The notes: a model not told the origin generated them from the letters alone. A stretch of DNA of 64,000 nucleotides from Lachnospiraceae bacterium (GCA_016291655.1 JAEEYF010000030.1:28945-92944), one strand, 5' to 3'. Shown: positions 17,156-25,788, counted from the stretch's first letter. Numbers and translations are program-made.

Positions 17156-19302
17156 TGGCTGAAAAAAAATTACAAGTTAAAGACCTGACCATTTCTTTCA
17201 GAACAAATGCAGGAAAAGTACAGGCAGTAAGAAAAATAGATTTTGATCTTTATAAAGGCGAAACGCTTGCCATAGTTGGTGAATCCGGATCCGGAAAGTC
17301 GGTAACCAGCCGTGCCATCATGGGTATCCTTGCGGGTAATGCCATGGTTGAAGGCGGGAAGATCCTTTATGGTGATAAGGACCTTATGAAGATCACAGAA
17401 GAGGAATTTCAGCAGATCCGCGGTGATAAGATCGCCATGGTTTTTCAGGATCCGCTTTCTTCCCTCAATCCCATTATGCGTGTCGGCGCGCAGCTTACGG
17501 AAGCTATGCTCTTAAAGAACAAAGCGCTTCGTTCCGAAAGCAGGAAAAACATCAAGAGAATGTTTGCTAATCTTAAAAAGTACATGATAGCATCGGGTGT
17601 TGATACTTCTGTCACCGAAGAAATGATCGCAAAGTTTAAGAAGTTTGAGCTCAAGCACAGCGCTCTTGAAAGTGAGTACACGACAGCGTTGGATTACGCA
17701 AATGAAGGAGCTGCTCTTTGTGAGCATATAAGGCTTACTCTTGAAAAAGGAAACAAGATCAATATTTCAGACGACCTTAAGGATCTGGTGGTTTCAGCAA
17801 AAAATGCACGCTCCTATTTTGTGATAAGAGACAAAGCGAATGAGACTACAGAGATCGCTGATACGATAAAGGAAGATGTTGTCAATGGTAAGAAAACCGG
17901 TGATTACAGCGTTGCCATCGAAAAACTAAACCGATTAAAGGCAATCTTTGATGAGGCTGCCGGATTTGACGTACCCAATACGTTTACTCTCGGATACTAT
18001 CTCACCTTCGTAAACAGTGAGATTCCCGATATGAAGGTTGCAGACCTTAATGCTCTTACAAGAAAGAAGACCGATGAGGAATTCATGCTGAAGTTCCTTG
18101 AGGCTGCTCAAAAGGGTGTAGAAAAATCTGCTGCCGACACTGAAGAAGCAAGAAAGAAAGCCATTGCCTTTTTACAGTCTAAGCTGCCTTTATTTGAGAA
18201 TCCTCAGGAAGCTCAGGTAAAAGAAGCTGTAAAGCAGATGGAGGAGATTGTAATAGCGTGCCTCGATATGCTCGATGTTGAGAAGGACAGTCTTACACAC
18301 ACCTTTGCTTCGTCTATGGACAACCTTACCGATCTTTATTTTTCGGGTATCGGAAGAAACAGGGCAGAGGAAAAGCGTTATGCCAGACAGAAGGCTAAGC
18401 GTGACAGGATCGTCGCAAGAGGAAAAATACCCGAGTGGGAAGTAATACCTGCAAGCTATATCGATCTTGACTCGGTTAAACAGGAAATGATCGATACTAT
18501 CAAGGAGATCATCGCTCATTTCGAAAAGCAGTCTCTCGCTGTCAAAACTGCGGATTATGCAGCAAGGACAGTAGATGTTATCGATTATCTCAAGAAAAAC
18601 GCAGCCGATTCTGTTAATAAATTATCTAAGAGTGCTGCACGTGAAAGAGCTATTAAGCTCATGGAAGGCGTTGGTATAGATGAGCCTCGTCGTCGTTACA
18701 GACAGTACCCGTTTGAGTTCTCAGGCGGTATGAGACAGAGAATCGTTATTGCAATAGCACTTACTGCAAATCCCGATGTTCTCATCTGTGATGAGCCTAC
18801 AACCGCTCTTGATGTAACAATTCAGGCCCAGATCCTTGAACTTATCAATAATCTGAAAAAAGAGAGAGAGCTGTCCGTAATCTTCATTACTCACGACCTC
18901 GGTGTAGTTGCCAATATGGCTGACAGGATCGCGGTAATGTATGCAGGTAAGATCGTTGAGTACGGTACTTCTGAAGACATTTTCTACAATCCGGCTCATC
19001 CCTATACCTGGGCATTGCTCTCATCCGTTCCGGATCTTGATACGAAGGAAAAACTGGAATCAATTCCCGGAACGCCTCCGAACATGATCTATCCTCCCAA
19101 AGGAGATGCTTTTGCGGATCGTAACAAATATGCACTGGACATCGATTTTGAAATGCAGCCGCCTATGTTTAAGGTGAACGATACCCATTACGCGGCTACT
19201 TGGCTGTTGCATCCCAATGCACCAAAGATTGAACCTCCGGCTGTGGTTACAGAGAGGATTAATAGAATGAAAAACAAGAGGGAGGTAAAGACTAATGAGT
19301 GA
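17155..19302 (+). CDS. oppD: Oligopeptide ABC transporter ATPase, OppD type, with ~375-residue insertion
   Basis: 715 residues, twice the usual ~330. Standard parts are present: Walker A GESGSGKS (about 41-48), Q-loop MVFQDPLSSLNP (about 96-106), signature FEFSGGMRQR (about 520), Walker B VLICDEPTTALD, H-loop THD and the oligopeptide C-terminal NPAHPYTWALLSS with PPNMIYPPKG. Between Q-loop and signature, residues about 120-493 are a highly charged, helical, Lys/Glu/Ala-rich insertion with no motif I recognise. All catalytic motifs are intact and the frame is continuous. The C-terminal Cys cluster of many OppD proteins is missing. It hydrolyses ATP with OppF. Confidence 0.93.
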   Translation: MAEKKLQVKDLTISFRTNAGKVQAVRKIDFDLYKGETLAIVGESGSGKSVTSRAIMGILAGNAMVEGGKILYGDKDLMKITEEEFQQIRGDKIAMVFQDPLSSLNPIMRVGAQLTEAMLLKNKALRSESRKNIKRMFANLKKYMIASGVDTSVTEEMIAKFKKFELKHSALESEYTTALDYANEGAALCEHIRLTLEKGNKINISDDLKDLVVSAKNARSYFVIRDKANETTEIADTIKEDVVNGKKTGDYSVAIEKLNRLKAIFDEAAGFDVPNTFTLGYYLTFVNSEIPDMKVADLNALTRKKTDEEFMLKFLEAAQKGVEKSAADTEEARKKAIAFLQSKLPLFENPQEAQVKEAVKQMEEIVIACLDMLDVEKDSLTHTFASSMDNLTDLYFSGIGRNRAEEKRYARQKAKRDRIVARGKIPEWEVIPASYIDLDSVKQEMIDTIKEIIAHFEKQSLAVKTADYAARTVDVIDYLKKNAADSVNKLSKSAARERAIKLMEGVGIDEPRRRYRQYPFEFSGGMRQRIVIAIALTANPDVLICDEPTTALDVTIQAQILELINNLKKERELSVIFITHDLGVVANMADRIAVMYAGKIVEYGTSEDIFYNPAHPYTWALLSSVPDLDTKEKLESIPGTPPNMIYPPKGDAFADRNKYALDIDFEMQPPMFKVNDTHYAATWLLHPNAPKIEPPAVVTERINRMKNKREVKTNE

Positions 19303-20371
19303 AAAAGAAACCATACTCAAGGTTGATCATCTCTCCATGTTCTTCGGCAAAGGACAATATGTCAAAAAGGCCGTAAATGACGTCAGCTTCGATGTTAAGA
19401 AGGGTGAGGTTTTCGGACTTGTAGGTGAATCCGGATGCGGAAAGACCACTACGGGAAGAACGATCATAAAGTTATATGAAGCTACGGCAGGCAGCGTTTA
19501 CTTTAACGGTACGCGAATCGTTGCCGGCATAGGCGGTTATCTCGATGAGATAAAAGCGACAAAGAGCAAGATGCGTGAGCTTAAGCAAAACGGCGGATCT
19601 GCCGAGGAGATCAAAGCTTGCGAGGAAACAATAAAAGAACTCAAAACAGAGATCAGTAAGGCCAAGGCAGATAACAAGCATGCGGATAAAAAGCTTGTAA
19701 CAAAGATACAGATGATCTATCAGGATCCTATTGCATCACTGGATCCCCGTATGACCGTAAGGGAGATCATAGCTGAAGGCCTAAGGATACAAGGGGTCAG
19801 AGACAAAAAATACATTGACGAGCAGGTTTATCAAGTGCTTGAAACGGTTGGACTTGTTAGAGAGCATGCGGGACGTTATCCTCATGAGTTTTCGGGCGGT
19901 CAGCGTCAAAGGATCGGTATAGCCAGATCGATCATCATGAAACCTGAGCTGATCATTGCCGATGAACCGATATCCGCTCTTGACGTTTCAATTCGCGCAC
20001 AGGTTATAAATCTTTTGAACGATTTAAGGCAGTCAATGGGACTTTCCATTTTGTTCATTGCTCACGATCTTTCTGTCGTTAAATATTTCTCTGACAGGAT
20101 CGGCGTTATGTACTTTGGAAACCTTGTAGAACTGGCAGATTCCGATGAGCTTTTCAAACATCCTTTGCATCCTTATACAAGATCGCTTTTGTCGGCTATT
20201 CCGATCCCGGATCCCGAGACGGAAAAGAACAGGATACGAGTAAGGTACAATCCTCTTACAGATCATGAAAAGACAGATGAAGAACCTGAATTGCGCGAAG
20301 TATGCCCCGGACATATGGTAAGGTGCACACTCAAGGAATTCAAAAACTATCAGGAGCTCGTTAAACAATAA
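19295..20371 (+). CDS. oppF: Oligopeptide ABC transporter ATPase, OppF type
   Basis: 358 residues. Walker A GESGCGKTT, Q-loop MIYQDPIASLDPRM (about 138), signature EFSGGQRQRIGI, Walker B LIIADEPISALD, H-loop AHD and the C-terminal HPLHPYTRSLLSAIP with CPGH...C block. Between Walker A and Q-loop is an extra charged segment of about 50 residues (about 80-130, EIKATKSKMRELKQNGGSAE and on), at a different place from the OppD insertion. It overlaps oppD by 8 bases, with GGGAGG inside oppD as RBS. Last gene of the operon. Confidence 0.95.
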   Translation: MSEKETILKVDHLSMFFGKGQYVKKAVNDVSFDVKKGEVFGLVGESGCGKTTTGRTIIKLYEATAGSVYFNGTRIVAGIGGYLDEIKATKSKMRELKQNGGSAEEIKACEETIKELKTEISKAKADNKHADKKLVTKIQMIYQDPIASLDPRMTVREIIAEGLRIQGVRDKKYIDEQVYQVLETVGLVREHAGRYPHEFSGGQRQRIGIARSIIMKPELIIADEPISALDVSIRAQVINLLNDLRQSMGLSILFIAHDLSVVKYFSDRIGVMYFGNLVELADSDELFKHPLHPYTRSLLSAIPIPDPETEKNRIRVRYNPLTDHEKTDEEPELREVCPGHMVRCTLKEFKNYQELVKQ

Positions 20372-20378
20372 GCTTATT

Positions 20379-20411
20379 AAAGAGGCATATGTGATAAACA
20401 CTTGCCTCTTT
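20379..20411 (+). terminator. opp operon terminator
   Basis: AAAGAGGCA (20379-20387) pairs with TGCCTCTTT (20403-20411) and is followed by CTGTTTATT. Confidence 0.7.
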
Positions 20412-20457
20412 CTGTTTATTAACAATACCGGAGTCGGCAACTTTCGAGAGGTTAGAT

Positions 20458-20886
20458 ATGGATGAGATCAAGAACGAAAAAAATATTAAGGGATCGATCC
20501 TGAAATACAGTATTACAACTGTTATAGGCGCATTGATCTGTGTCGGAGTCATGTCCGTCAGAGGCTTATTTTCAGAGGGGCAGTCGCAGCTTGAAAAACT
20601 GCTTGCGATAACGGACGGATTCTCGGTTGCAGGTATGGCGCTCAGCCTTATCGGTTTAACGGCCTGGGTTTCGGGACACGGAGTATTCGACCCCATCGGA
20701 TTCAGTTTTAAACTTCTCATCAATGTCGTGTTGGGTAAAAAGACCGAGTCTTACTACGAATACAAACAGACGAAAGCAGCAAAAGAAAATCCACGCATAG
20801 GCTTTATACTTATCGTAGGCCTGGTTTTCCTTGCAGTAGGCGTAATACTCACAATAAAGTATATGCAACTGGATCCCATACAGTAA
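20458..20886 (+). CDS. DUF3899-like small membrane protein
   Basis: 142 residues with three or four hydrophobic segments (about 17-36, 55-75, 80-95 and 113-134), and charged ends. The GVFDPIGFSFK region resembles DUF3899 proteins of Firmicutes. The RBS is a weak GAGAGG before the ATG. No function is known. It stands alone between the opp operon and a strong terminator. Confidence 0.7.
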   Translation: MDEIKNEKNIKGSILKYSITTVIGALICVGVMSVRGLFSEGQSQLEKLLAITDGFSVAGMALSLIGLTAWVSGHGVFDPIGFSFKLLINVVLGKKTESYYEYKQTKAAKENPRIGFILIVGLVFLAVGVILTIKYMQLDPIQ

Positions 20887-20893
20887 ACATATG

Positions 20894-20917
20894 CCCGAGC
20901 AAAAGCTCGGGTTTTTT
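20894..20917 (+). terminator. Terminator after the DUF3899 gene
   Basis: CCCGAGC, AAAA loop, GCTCGGG, then TTTTTT. The last T is the first base of a dispersed 29-base element. Confidence 0.92.
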
Positions 20918-20945
20918 GATACCCGGGGACGGGGTTGTGGTGTCA
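20917..20945 (+). repeat. Dispersed 29-base element, copy 1
   Basis: Core CGGGGACGGGGTTGT flanked by TGATACC and GGTGTCA, which can pair with one T-G wobble. G-rich strand is the + strand. One core base (G for A) differs from the other copies. Confidence 0.85.
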
Positions 20946-21006
20946 TTTTTGCAGGTCAAGGTCAAAAATTTACCACTTACCTATGGGTTTAAGACAAAAA
21001 GATGGT

Positions 21007-21012
21007 TATAAT
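21007..21012 (+). promoter_or_regulatory. -10 box of the LytTR operon
   Basis: TATAAT with no good -35 box at the right distance (TGGGTT at 20984-20989). Such promoters usually need an activator; LytTR could activate its own gene from the region 20946-20990, but I cannot mark its site with confidence. Confidence 0.5.
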
Positions 21013-21050
21013 GTATTATGTGACTGTAAAAAAAGAAGGAGTTTCAAAAA

Positions 21051-21488
21051 ATGAAGGTAAGCGTAGATGTTTCGCCCGAATACAAGGAGCCATATGCAGT
21101 GATCCACACAGACAAGATCACCGAGGAGGTTCAGAGAATGCTGGACGCCTTCGGCAGTTCGGATATGCCTATCACCGCATACAGAAATGAGGAGGACATA
21201 GTGATCCTTAAGCCCGCCGACATATACATGGTGAGGGTTGAAAACGGAGAAACGATCGTGTACGGCGAAAAGAAGCAGTATCGGTCAAGAAAGAGATTGT
21301 ATGAACTCAGTCGACAATTGGGAACCCAATTCATGCAGATCTCGAAATCCACACTTGTCAATCTTTCCGTAATGGACAGCATTGAATCAGGCTTCGGATG
21401 CACCTATCTTTTGAAACTCAAAAACGGTTGCAGCGACTACGTGACGCGGACGTATCTCCCTGCATTTAAGAAGTACCTGGGAATGTAA
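21051..21488 (+). CDS. LytTR-family DNA-binding regulator
   Basis: 145 residues with no receiver domain. The C-terminal ~100 residues form a LytTR domain: the DIYMVRVENGETIVYGEKK strand pair, a central helix RKRLYELSRQLG, FMQISKSTLVNLSVMDSI, and the terminal VTRTYLPAFKKYLG. The short N-terminal part is of unknown role. AAGAAGGAG precedes the ATG. It is followed 26 bases later by a DUF3021 membrane protein, the usual partner, and stand-alone LytTR proteins of this kind typically control their own operon in response to a membrane signal. Confidence 0.92.
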   Translation: MKVSVDVSPEYKEPYAVIHTDKITEEVQRMLDAFGSSDMPITAYRNEEDIVILKPADIYMVRVENGETIVYGEKKQYRSRKRLYELSRQLGTQFMQISKSTLVNLSVMDSIESGFGCTYLLKLKNGCSDYVTRTYLPAFKKYLGM

Positions 21489-21514
21489 ACCGGGCATATT
21501 AAGGAGGTCACAGT

Positions 21515-21937
21515 ATGAAAGGTATAGTAAAAAGCTCAATTCAGGGCATTATGTTGGCGATGTGCATATTTGCGGTCGTATGTATGATATTCGATCTGGT
21601 TTTTAAAGGCACATTTAAACTGGAAAATTATCAAATGACAAAGATGGTTATCGGATGCATAATCTGCGGCATCGGATACGGAGCTCCGTCGGTGGTCTAT
21701 AACAGCGAGAAGCTTGCCTATCCGGTGAAGATCCTGATCCACATGGGCATAGCATCCGTCATTTATGTCATAGTTGCATTTAACGTAGGCTGGCTGGGAA
21801 ATGACACAACTCTCGGAACAAAGGTGGTTATCATATGTTGCCTGCTCGCCCTGTCATTTGTGTTATGGTTTGGCTTTGCAATGTATTACAGACGTCAGTC
21901 GAAAAAAATGAACGAGAAGCTTCAACAGAAAAAATGA
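21515..21937 (+). CDS. DUF3021-family membrane protein
   Basis: 140 residues with four predicted membrane helices (about 8-30, 43-62, 70-90 and 103-125) and a basic C-terminal tail. The pattern and the position after a LytTR regulator match DUF3021. AAGGAGGT lies 8 bases before the ATG. The TGA stop is the first three bases of a dispersed element, so the present C terminus may have been set by insertion of that element. The function is unknown; a sensor or inhibitor role for the LytTR protein is inferred. Confidence 0.88.
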   Translation: MKGIVKSSIQGIMLAMCIFAVVCMIFDLVFKGTFKLENYQMTKMVIGCIICGIGYGAPSVVYNSEKLAYPVKILIHMGIASVIYVIVAFNVGWLGNDTTLGTKVVIICCLLALSFVLWFGFAMYYRRQSKKMNEKLQQKK

Positions 21938-21963
21938 CACCCGGGGACGGGGTTATGGTGTCA
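21935..21963 (+). repeat. Dispersed 29-base element, copy 2
   Basis: TGACACC and GGTGTCA form a perfect 7-base inverted repeat around CGGGGACGGGGTTAT, flanked by A runs on both sides. Its first three bases are the stop codon of the DUF3021 gene. Confidence 0.9.
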
Positions 21964-22030
21964 AAAAATGAAGAGGCCGCATGTCCCACGGATGCTATTC
22001 GAAATTGCATGAAAATTGAGCATATGTGAG

Positions 22031-22059
22031 TTGACTTAAAAAATTATTGATAGTAAAAT
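22031..22059 (+). promoter_or_regulatory. xylA promoter
   Basis: TTGACT (22031-22036), 17 bases, TAAAAT (22054-22059). The predicted start near 22066 lies inside the inverted repeat that follows. Confidence 0.75.
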
Positions 22060-22095
22060 GCGAATGGTTAGCATTGGCTAACATTCGCATTTTTT
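22056..22095 (+). promoter_or_regulatory. Inverted repeat over the xylA start site (operator or attenuator)
   Basis: AAATGCGAATGGTTAGC (22056-22072), ATTG, then GCTAACATTCGCATTT (22077-22092): a near-perfect repeat with one extra base in the left arm, followed by TTTT and directly by the RBS. The central GTTAGC/GCTAAC could be an operator; the T run also fits a terminator for upstream transcripts. Confidence 0.7.
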
Positions 22096-22111
22096 ATAAG
22101 GAGGAACGATT

Positions 22112-23437
22112 ATGGAAGAGATCTTTAAGGGGATACCCGAGATCAAATATGAAGGACCTGCAAGTAAGAATCCTTTTGCATTTAAGTATTATGATGCAGA
22201 CAGAATAGTATTGGGTAAAAAAATGAGTGAGCACCTGCCTTTTGCTATGGCATGGTGGCACAATCTCTGTGCGAACGGCGTTGATATGTTCGGCAGAGGA
22301 ACAGCAGACAAGCGTTTCGGAGCAGCTGCGGAAGGAACGATGGAGCATGCAAAGGCAAAAGTTGATGCAGGCGTGGAATTCATGAGGAAGCTGGGTATCA
22401 AGTACTACTGCTTCCATGATGCAGACATCGTGCCGGAGGCAGATGACATCAATGAGACAAACAGAAGACTTGACGAGATCACGGATTATATACTGGAGAA
22501 GACAAAGGGCACAGGCATAAAGCTCCTTTGGGGCACTGCAAACATGTTCTCCAATCCAAGATTTATGAACGGCGCAGGAAGCACAAACGATATCGACGTT
22601 TATTGCTTTGCTGCCGCTCAGGTAAAAAAGGCCATTGAACTTACGGTTAAACTCGGCGGTAAGGGCTATGTTTTCTGGGGCGGAAGAGAAGGCTATGAAA
22701 CTCTTCTCAACACAAAGGTTAAGTTCGAACAGGAAAACATTGCAAACCTTATGAGAATGGCAAGAGACTACGGAAGAAAGATCGGCTTCAACGGTACCTT
22801 CCTGATCGAGCCCAAGCCGAAGGAGCCCATGAAGCACCAGTATGACTATGATGCTGCTACAGCAATTGGCTTCCTTAAGGAGTATGGCCTTGATAAGGAT
22901 TTCAAGATGAACATTGAAGCAAACCATGCAACACTTGCGGGGCACACCTTCCAGCATGAGCTTCGCATCAGCCGTATCAACGGAATGCTTGGCTCCATCG
23001 ATGCAAACCAGGGCGACATCATGCTTGGCTGGGATACAGACTGCTTCCCTTCAAACGTATATGATACAACCCTTGCTATGTATGAGATCGTGAAGAACGG
23101 CGGACTTCCTGTGGGGATCAACTTTGACTCCAAGAACAGACGTCCCAGCAATACATATGAGGATATGTTCCATGCATTCATTCTCGGAATGGATTCCTTT
23201 GCATATGGTCTCCTGAAGGCTGCGGCTATCATAGAAGACGGCAGAATTGAGAAGAATGTGGAAGATCGCTACTCATCCTTCAATTCCGAGCTCGGACAGA
23301 AGGTAAGAAACGGAAAGGCAACTCTTGAAGAGCTGGCAGCAAAGGCTTCTGAGATGAAGGCACCCAGGGTTCCCGCTTCCGGAAAGCAGGAGTACCTCGA
23401 GGGCGTTCTCAACAATATCATTCTTTCCAATAACTGA
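22112..23437 (+). CDS. xylA: Xylose isomerase
   Basis: 441 residues, class II xylose isomerase length. It interconverts D-xylose and D-xylulose in the cytosol with two divalent metal ions. Seen: catalytic His in YYCFHDADIVPE, substrate motif VFWGGREGYETLLNT, metal-binding Glu in FLIEPKPKEPMKHQYD, NIEANHATLAGHTFQHEL, and metal ligands in GSIDANQGDIMLGWDTD. AAGGAGG precedes the ATG by 8 bases. No xylulokinase or transporter is adjacent, so the rest of the pathway is elsewhere. The transcript ends in a strong hairpin just after the gene. Confidence 0.98.
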   Translation: MEEIFKGIPEIKYEGPASKNPFAFKYYDADRIVLGKKMSEHLPFAMAWWHNLCANGVDMFGRGTADKRFGAAAEGTMEHAKAKVDAGVEFMRKLGIKYYCFHDADIVPEADDINETNRRLDEITDYILEKTKGTGIKLLWGTANMFSNPRFMNGAGSTNDIDVYCFAAAQVKKAIELTVKLGGKGYVFWGGREGYETLLNTKVKFEQENIANLMRMARDYGRKIGFNGTFLIEPKPKEPMKHQYDYDAATAIGFLKEYGLDKDFKMNIEANHATLAGHTFQHELRISRINGMLGSIDANQGDIMLGWDTDCFPSNVYDTTLAMYEIVKNGGLPVGINFDSKNRRPSNTYEDMFHAFILGMDSFAYGLLKAAAIIEDGRIEKNVEDRYSSFNSELGQKVRNGKATLEELAAKASEMKAPRVPASGKQEYLEGVLNNIILSNN

Positions 23438-23461
23438 AATCATATATCGTGATAATTGCAC

Positions 23462-23491
23462 CCGGGAGGCTTTAGTCTCCCGGATTTTTTT
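23462..23491 (+). terminator. xylA terminator
   Basis: CCGGGAG (23462-23468) pairs with CTCCCGG (23477-23483), followed by ATTTTTTT. Confidence 0.92.
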
Positions 23492-23526
23492 CGCTAATGA
23501 GGAAATATTTGTCATTTTACTAAAAA

Positions 23527-23604
23527 TGATACCATAACCCCGTCCCCGGGGTTCATAAAAATGATACCATAACCCCGTCCCCGGGGTTCATCCCCGGGGT
23601 TCAT
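23527..23604 (-). repeat. Dispersed element, copies 3 and 4 in tandem plus a fragment
   Basis: Two identical 29-base copies (23527-23555 and 23562-23590), 35 bases apart, are followed by a 13-base fragment (23592-23604) of the same right end. The G-rich strand is the minus strand; ends are TGAACCC and GGTATCA, which do not pair completely. Confidence 0.9.
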
Positions 23605-23630
23605 CGGCTGCCCCCCGTTATACCACCGGA

Positions 23631-23658
23631 TTGCTTTACTTTGGAATATGAATATGAT
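23631..23658 (+). promoter_or_regulatory. Candidate promoter of the small membrane protein gene
   Basis: TTGCTT (23631-23636), 16 bases, TATGAT (23653-23658). Moderate match only. Confidence 0.4.
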
Positions 23659-23694
23659 AAGATAAGGGAAAACAATGTATGTGGAGAGGAAAAT

Positions 23695-24063
23695 ATGAAA
23701 TCATTATTGGGAGTTGAAAAGGCTATAGCGGGATGGATCATTACTTACAATGTTTTGACGCTGATCGTTATAATCAGTTATGCGTCACGTTTCGGAATGG
23801 TGGAAGGGCTGTTTTGGAGGTTCATCTATTTGGCAGTTGTTTTGATCTTTTCCGTTGTTGTTTTAAAATTTATCAACGAGAATGCAGAGATCCCGGTTGT
23901 CCTGAAAGTGTTGTCATTTGTTGTATATTTGTCTTGGGGACCGATCGTAGGCACATTCATCTGCTGTCGCCATTTGGAGGATGCGAAGACCAACTATTTC
24001 GATCATCCGGAGAATATGAACCATCTTGACAACATAGGGACGATTTCGAAAGATGAAAAATGA
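23695..24063 (+). CDS. Small membrane protein, unrecognised
   Basis: The ATG at 23695 follows GGAGAGGA; a TTG 54 bases upstream has no RBS and is rejected. The 122-residue product has three hydrophobic segments (about 10-30, 40-58 and 70-90), then a polar tail of about 30 residues rich in Asp, Asn and His. I do not recognise the family. Its TGA stop is the first three bases of dispersed element copy 5, and copies 3-4 lie just upstream, so the gene is bracketed by the same repeat. Confidence 0.65.
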   Translation: MKSLLGVEKAIAGWIITYNVLTLIVIISYASRFGMVEGLFWRFIYLAVVLIFSVVVLKFINENAEIPVVLKVLSFVVYLSWGPIVGTFICCRHLEDAKTNYFDHPENMNHLDNIGTISKDEK

Positions 24064-24090
24064 ACCCCTAACCCCGTCCCCAAGGGTTCA
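24061..24090 (-). repeat. Dispersed 30-base element, copy 5
   Basis: TGAACCC and GGGTTCA form a perfect 7-base inverted repeat around a variant core (on the minus strand TTGGGGACGGGGTTAG). This is the most divergent core, yet its ends still pair. The first bases are the stop codon of the preceding gene and the msrA RBS follows at once. Confidence 0.88.
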
Positions 24091-24105
24091 AAAGGAAGGA
24101 ATACT

Positions 24106-24591
24106 ATGAAAGCTTATTTTGCCGGCGGATGCTTTTGGTGCGTTACGCCCATTTACAAGATATACGGGGTGGACAGTGTTACAAGCGGCTACAGCGGCGG
24201 CGACGAGCCGAATCCTGCATATAAAGATGTTAAAGCCCAGAAAACAGGGCACAGAGAGACCATATGCCTGGAATACAGGGAAGATAAAGTGAGCTTTGAA
24301 AAGCTGCTGGACATATATTTTGCGAACGTGGACCCTTTCGATGCCGAGGGGCAGTTTATTGACAAGGGCTTTTCCTACACGCTTGCCATATATTATGTAG
24401 ACGGGGCACAGCGGGAAGCGGCGGAAAAGAAGATAGCGGAGATAGAAGCCCGGGAAGGCAGGAAGGTGCAGGTAGCGCTGGAGCCCTTCAAGAGTTTCTG
24501 GCCTGCGGAGGAGGAGCACCAGGATTACTACCTGAAGCATCCGGAAGAGTTTGAGCGGGAGCTGATCTCTTCGGGACGAAAGAGCAAATAA
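24106..24591 (+). CDS. msrA: Peptide-methionine (S)-S-oxide reductase MsrA
   Basis: 161 residues. It reduces the S epimer of methionine sulfoxide in proteins and free methionine. The active-site motif GGCFWC gives catalytic Cys9 and a second Cys12; the Glu that often follows this motif is replaced (VTP). Also present: SGYSGGDEPNPAYKDV, TGHRETICLEY and the C-terminal AEEEHQDYYLKHP. No MsrB domain is fused. AAAAGGAAGG lies before the ATG. It is a single gene close behind element copy 5. Confidence 0.95.
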   Translation: MKAYFAGGCFWCVTPIYKIYGVDSVTSGYSGGDEPNPAYKDVKAQKTGHRETICLEYREDKVSFEKLLDIYFANVDPFDAEGQFIDKGFSYTLAIYYVDGAQREAAEKKIAEIEAREGRKVQVALEPFKSFWPAEEEHQDYYLKHPEEFERELISSGRKSK

Positions 24592-24632
24592 AAAGGCAGT
24601 CAAACGACTGCCATATATATTTACAGAACGAT

Positions 24633-24659
24633 ACAGTCACTTAGGAGTGGCTGTTTTTT
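24633..24659 (+). terminator. msrA terminator, inside the 3' end of the convergent gene
   Basis: ACAGTCAC (24633-24640) pairs with GTGGCTGT (24647-24654) with one wobble, followed by TTTTTT. A smaller hairpin GGCAGTC/GACTGCC (24595-24612) precedes it. Confidence 0.7.
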
Positions 24660-25788
24660 GGTGTACGGACTCGGCCGCATCGGATTTCATTTTATGTTTG
24701 CAAGCGTACATTGCGGCATCTGCCTCTTTTACGACATTTGTGATGTCTGCAGCTTTGCCCCTGGCGGTTCCGTGAGCAACGGATACGCATGCTTCAGCCT
24801 TGCTTTCTGTTTCGGAAAGAATCTTTAAGATTTCCTTTTCCACAATTTTTTCTTCTTCGGGAGAAGGGTTGTCTATTATGGTCAAGAATTCATCGCCACC
24901 GACACGGTAAACACGTCGGGTATCGGAAGTTATCGCCAAAAGTGCCTCGGCAAGTTCAAAAATGATCCGATCACCCATTTCATGACCATATTCGTCGTTT
25001 ACTTCTTTAAGATTGTTTATATCCCAGAAGATAACACCGACCTCGTTCAGATTTGGATAATAATCATTGATCATCTGAGCGTATTTGTTCTTGTTAAACA
25101 CACCGGTAACGAAATCAGTTTCGCTTATCATCATTGTCCTTGCCATTTGAGCAGCTTCAGATCGTCCTTTTTCAGTGATCTTTGAAAGCATATATGCAAA
25201 CAATGCCAGGATCATCGCTCTGGGGATGGTGGCATATACAAGGATGACAAAGGTGGGATTGGGATTGGTGGCAAGTCCTGCGTAGCCTGTCTCCGCCAGT
25301 TCGGTAAAATGCTTGTAATTGTCCATGCTGACAAAGAATATGTTGAGATCGCACATTCCGTAGTAAAAAGCAATGAGCGAGCTGACTGCAACCACTATGA
25401 TGTTAAAGGCATATGTGCACCAGATCACATACTGCTTGGAATACTGCGCAGCAAAAACCAGAGGCAGGGCATAGATCAGGACGGCATGAAAAGATAATGC
25501 TGAGACTATGGTTCCGCACAGAACGCATATGACAGCAAGGACAAGGTATTTTAGCCATTTTTTTGAATTGTCGATAACCCTGAGAAGGATACAAAGCGAA
25601 AGGAAACCTAAAACACTGACAACAGCGATGTTCGTCATCATGAGCTTGTCAATGACAAAAAAGTCTGTCAACGTTAGGATCCACACTGCAACGATCACTA
25701 CGATCATTGCCAACAGAGCCTTTGAAGAATATCTGTTGGCTCTTGCTTCGATCTCATCCCAAGGATCTGAGTAATTGGTCTTCATCAT
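24637..25788 (-). CDS. Membrane-bound diguanylate cyclase (GGDEF)
   Basis: Start taken at 25788 (MMKTNYSDPWDEIEARAN); upstream codons encode no plausible start. About six membrane helices occupy residues 25-205, followed by a GGDEF domain with FWDINNLKEVNDEYGHEMGD and the intact RVGGDEF active site. The RxxD inhibitory site five residues upstream is absent (SDTR instead), so product inhibition there is unlikely. It should make cyclic di-GMP in response to a signal sensed in the membrane. It is a single gene, convergent with msrA. No clear RBS precedes the start, and a TATAAT lies very close to it. Confidence 0.9.
   Translation of the reverse strand: MMKTNYSDPWDEIEARANRYSSKALLAMIVVIVAVWILTLTDFFVIDKLMMTNIAVVSVLGFLSLCILLRVIDNSKKWLKYLVLAVICVLCGTIVSALSFHAVLIYALPLVFAAQYSKQYVIWCTYAFNIIVVAVSSLIAFYYGMCDLNIFFVSMDNYKHFTELAETGYAGLATNPNPTFVILVYATIPRAMILALFAYMLSKITEKGRSEAAQMARTMMISETDFVTGVFNKNKYAQMINDYYPNLNEVGVIFWDINNLKEVNDEYGHEMGDRIIFELAEALLAITSDTRRVYRVGGDEFLTIIDNPSPEEEKIVEKEILKILSETESKAEACVSVAHGTARGKAADITNVVKEADAAMYACKHKMKSDAAESVHQKTATPK

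Noticed and set aside
22094..22957. Minus-strand open frame of 287 codons over xylA
   Set aside because: No RBS, Cys-rich low-plausibility product, antisense to xylose isomerase.
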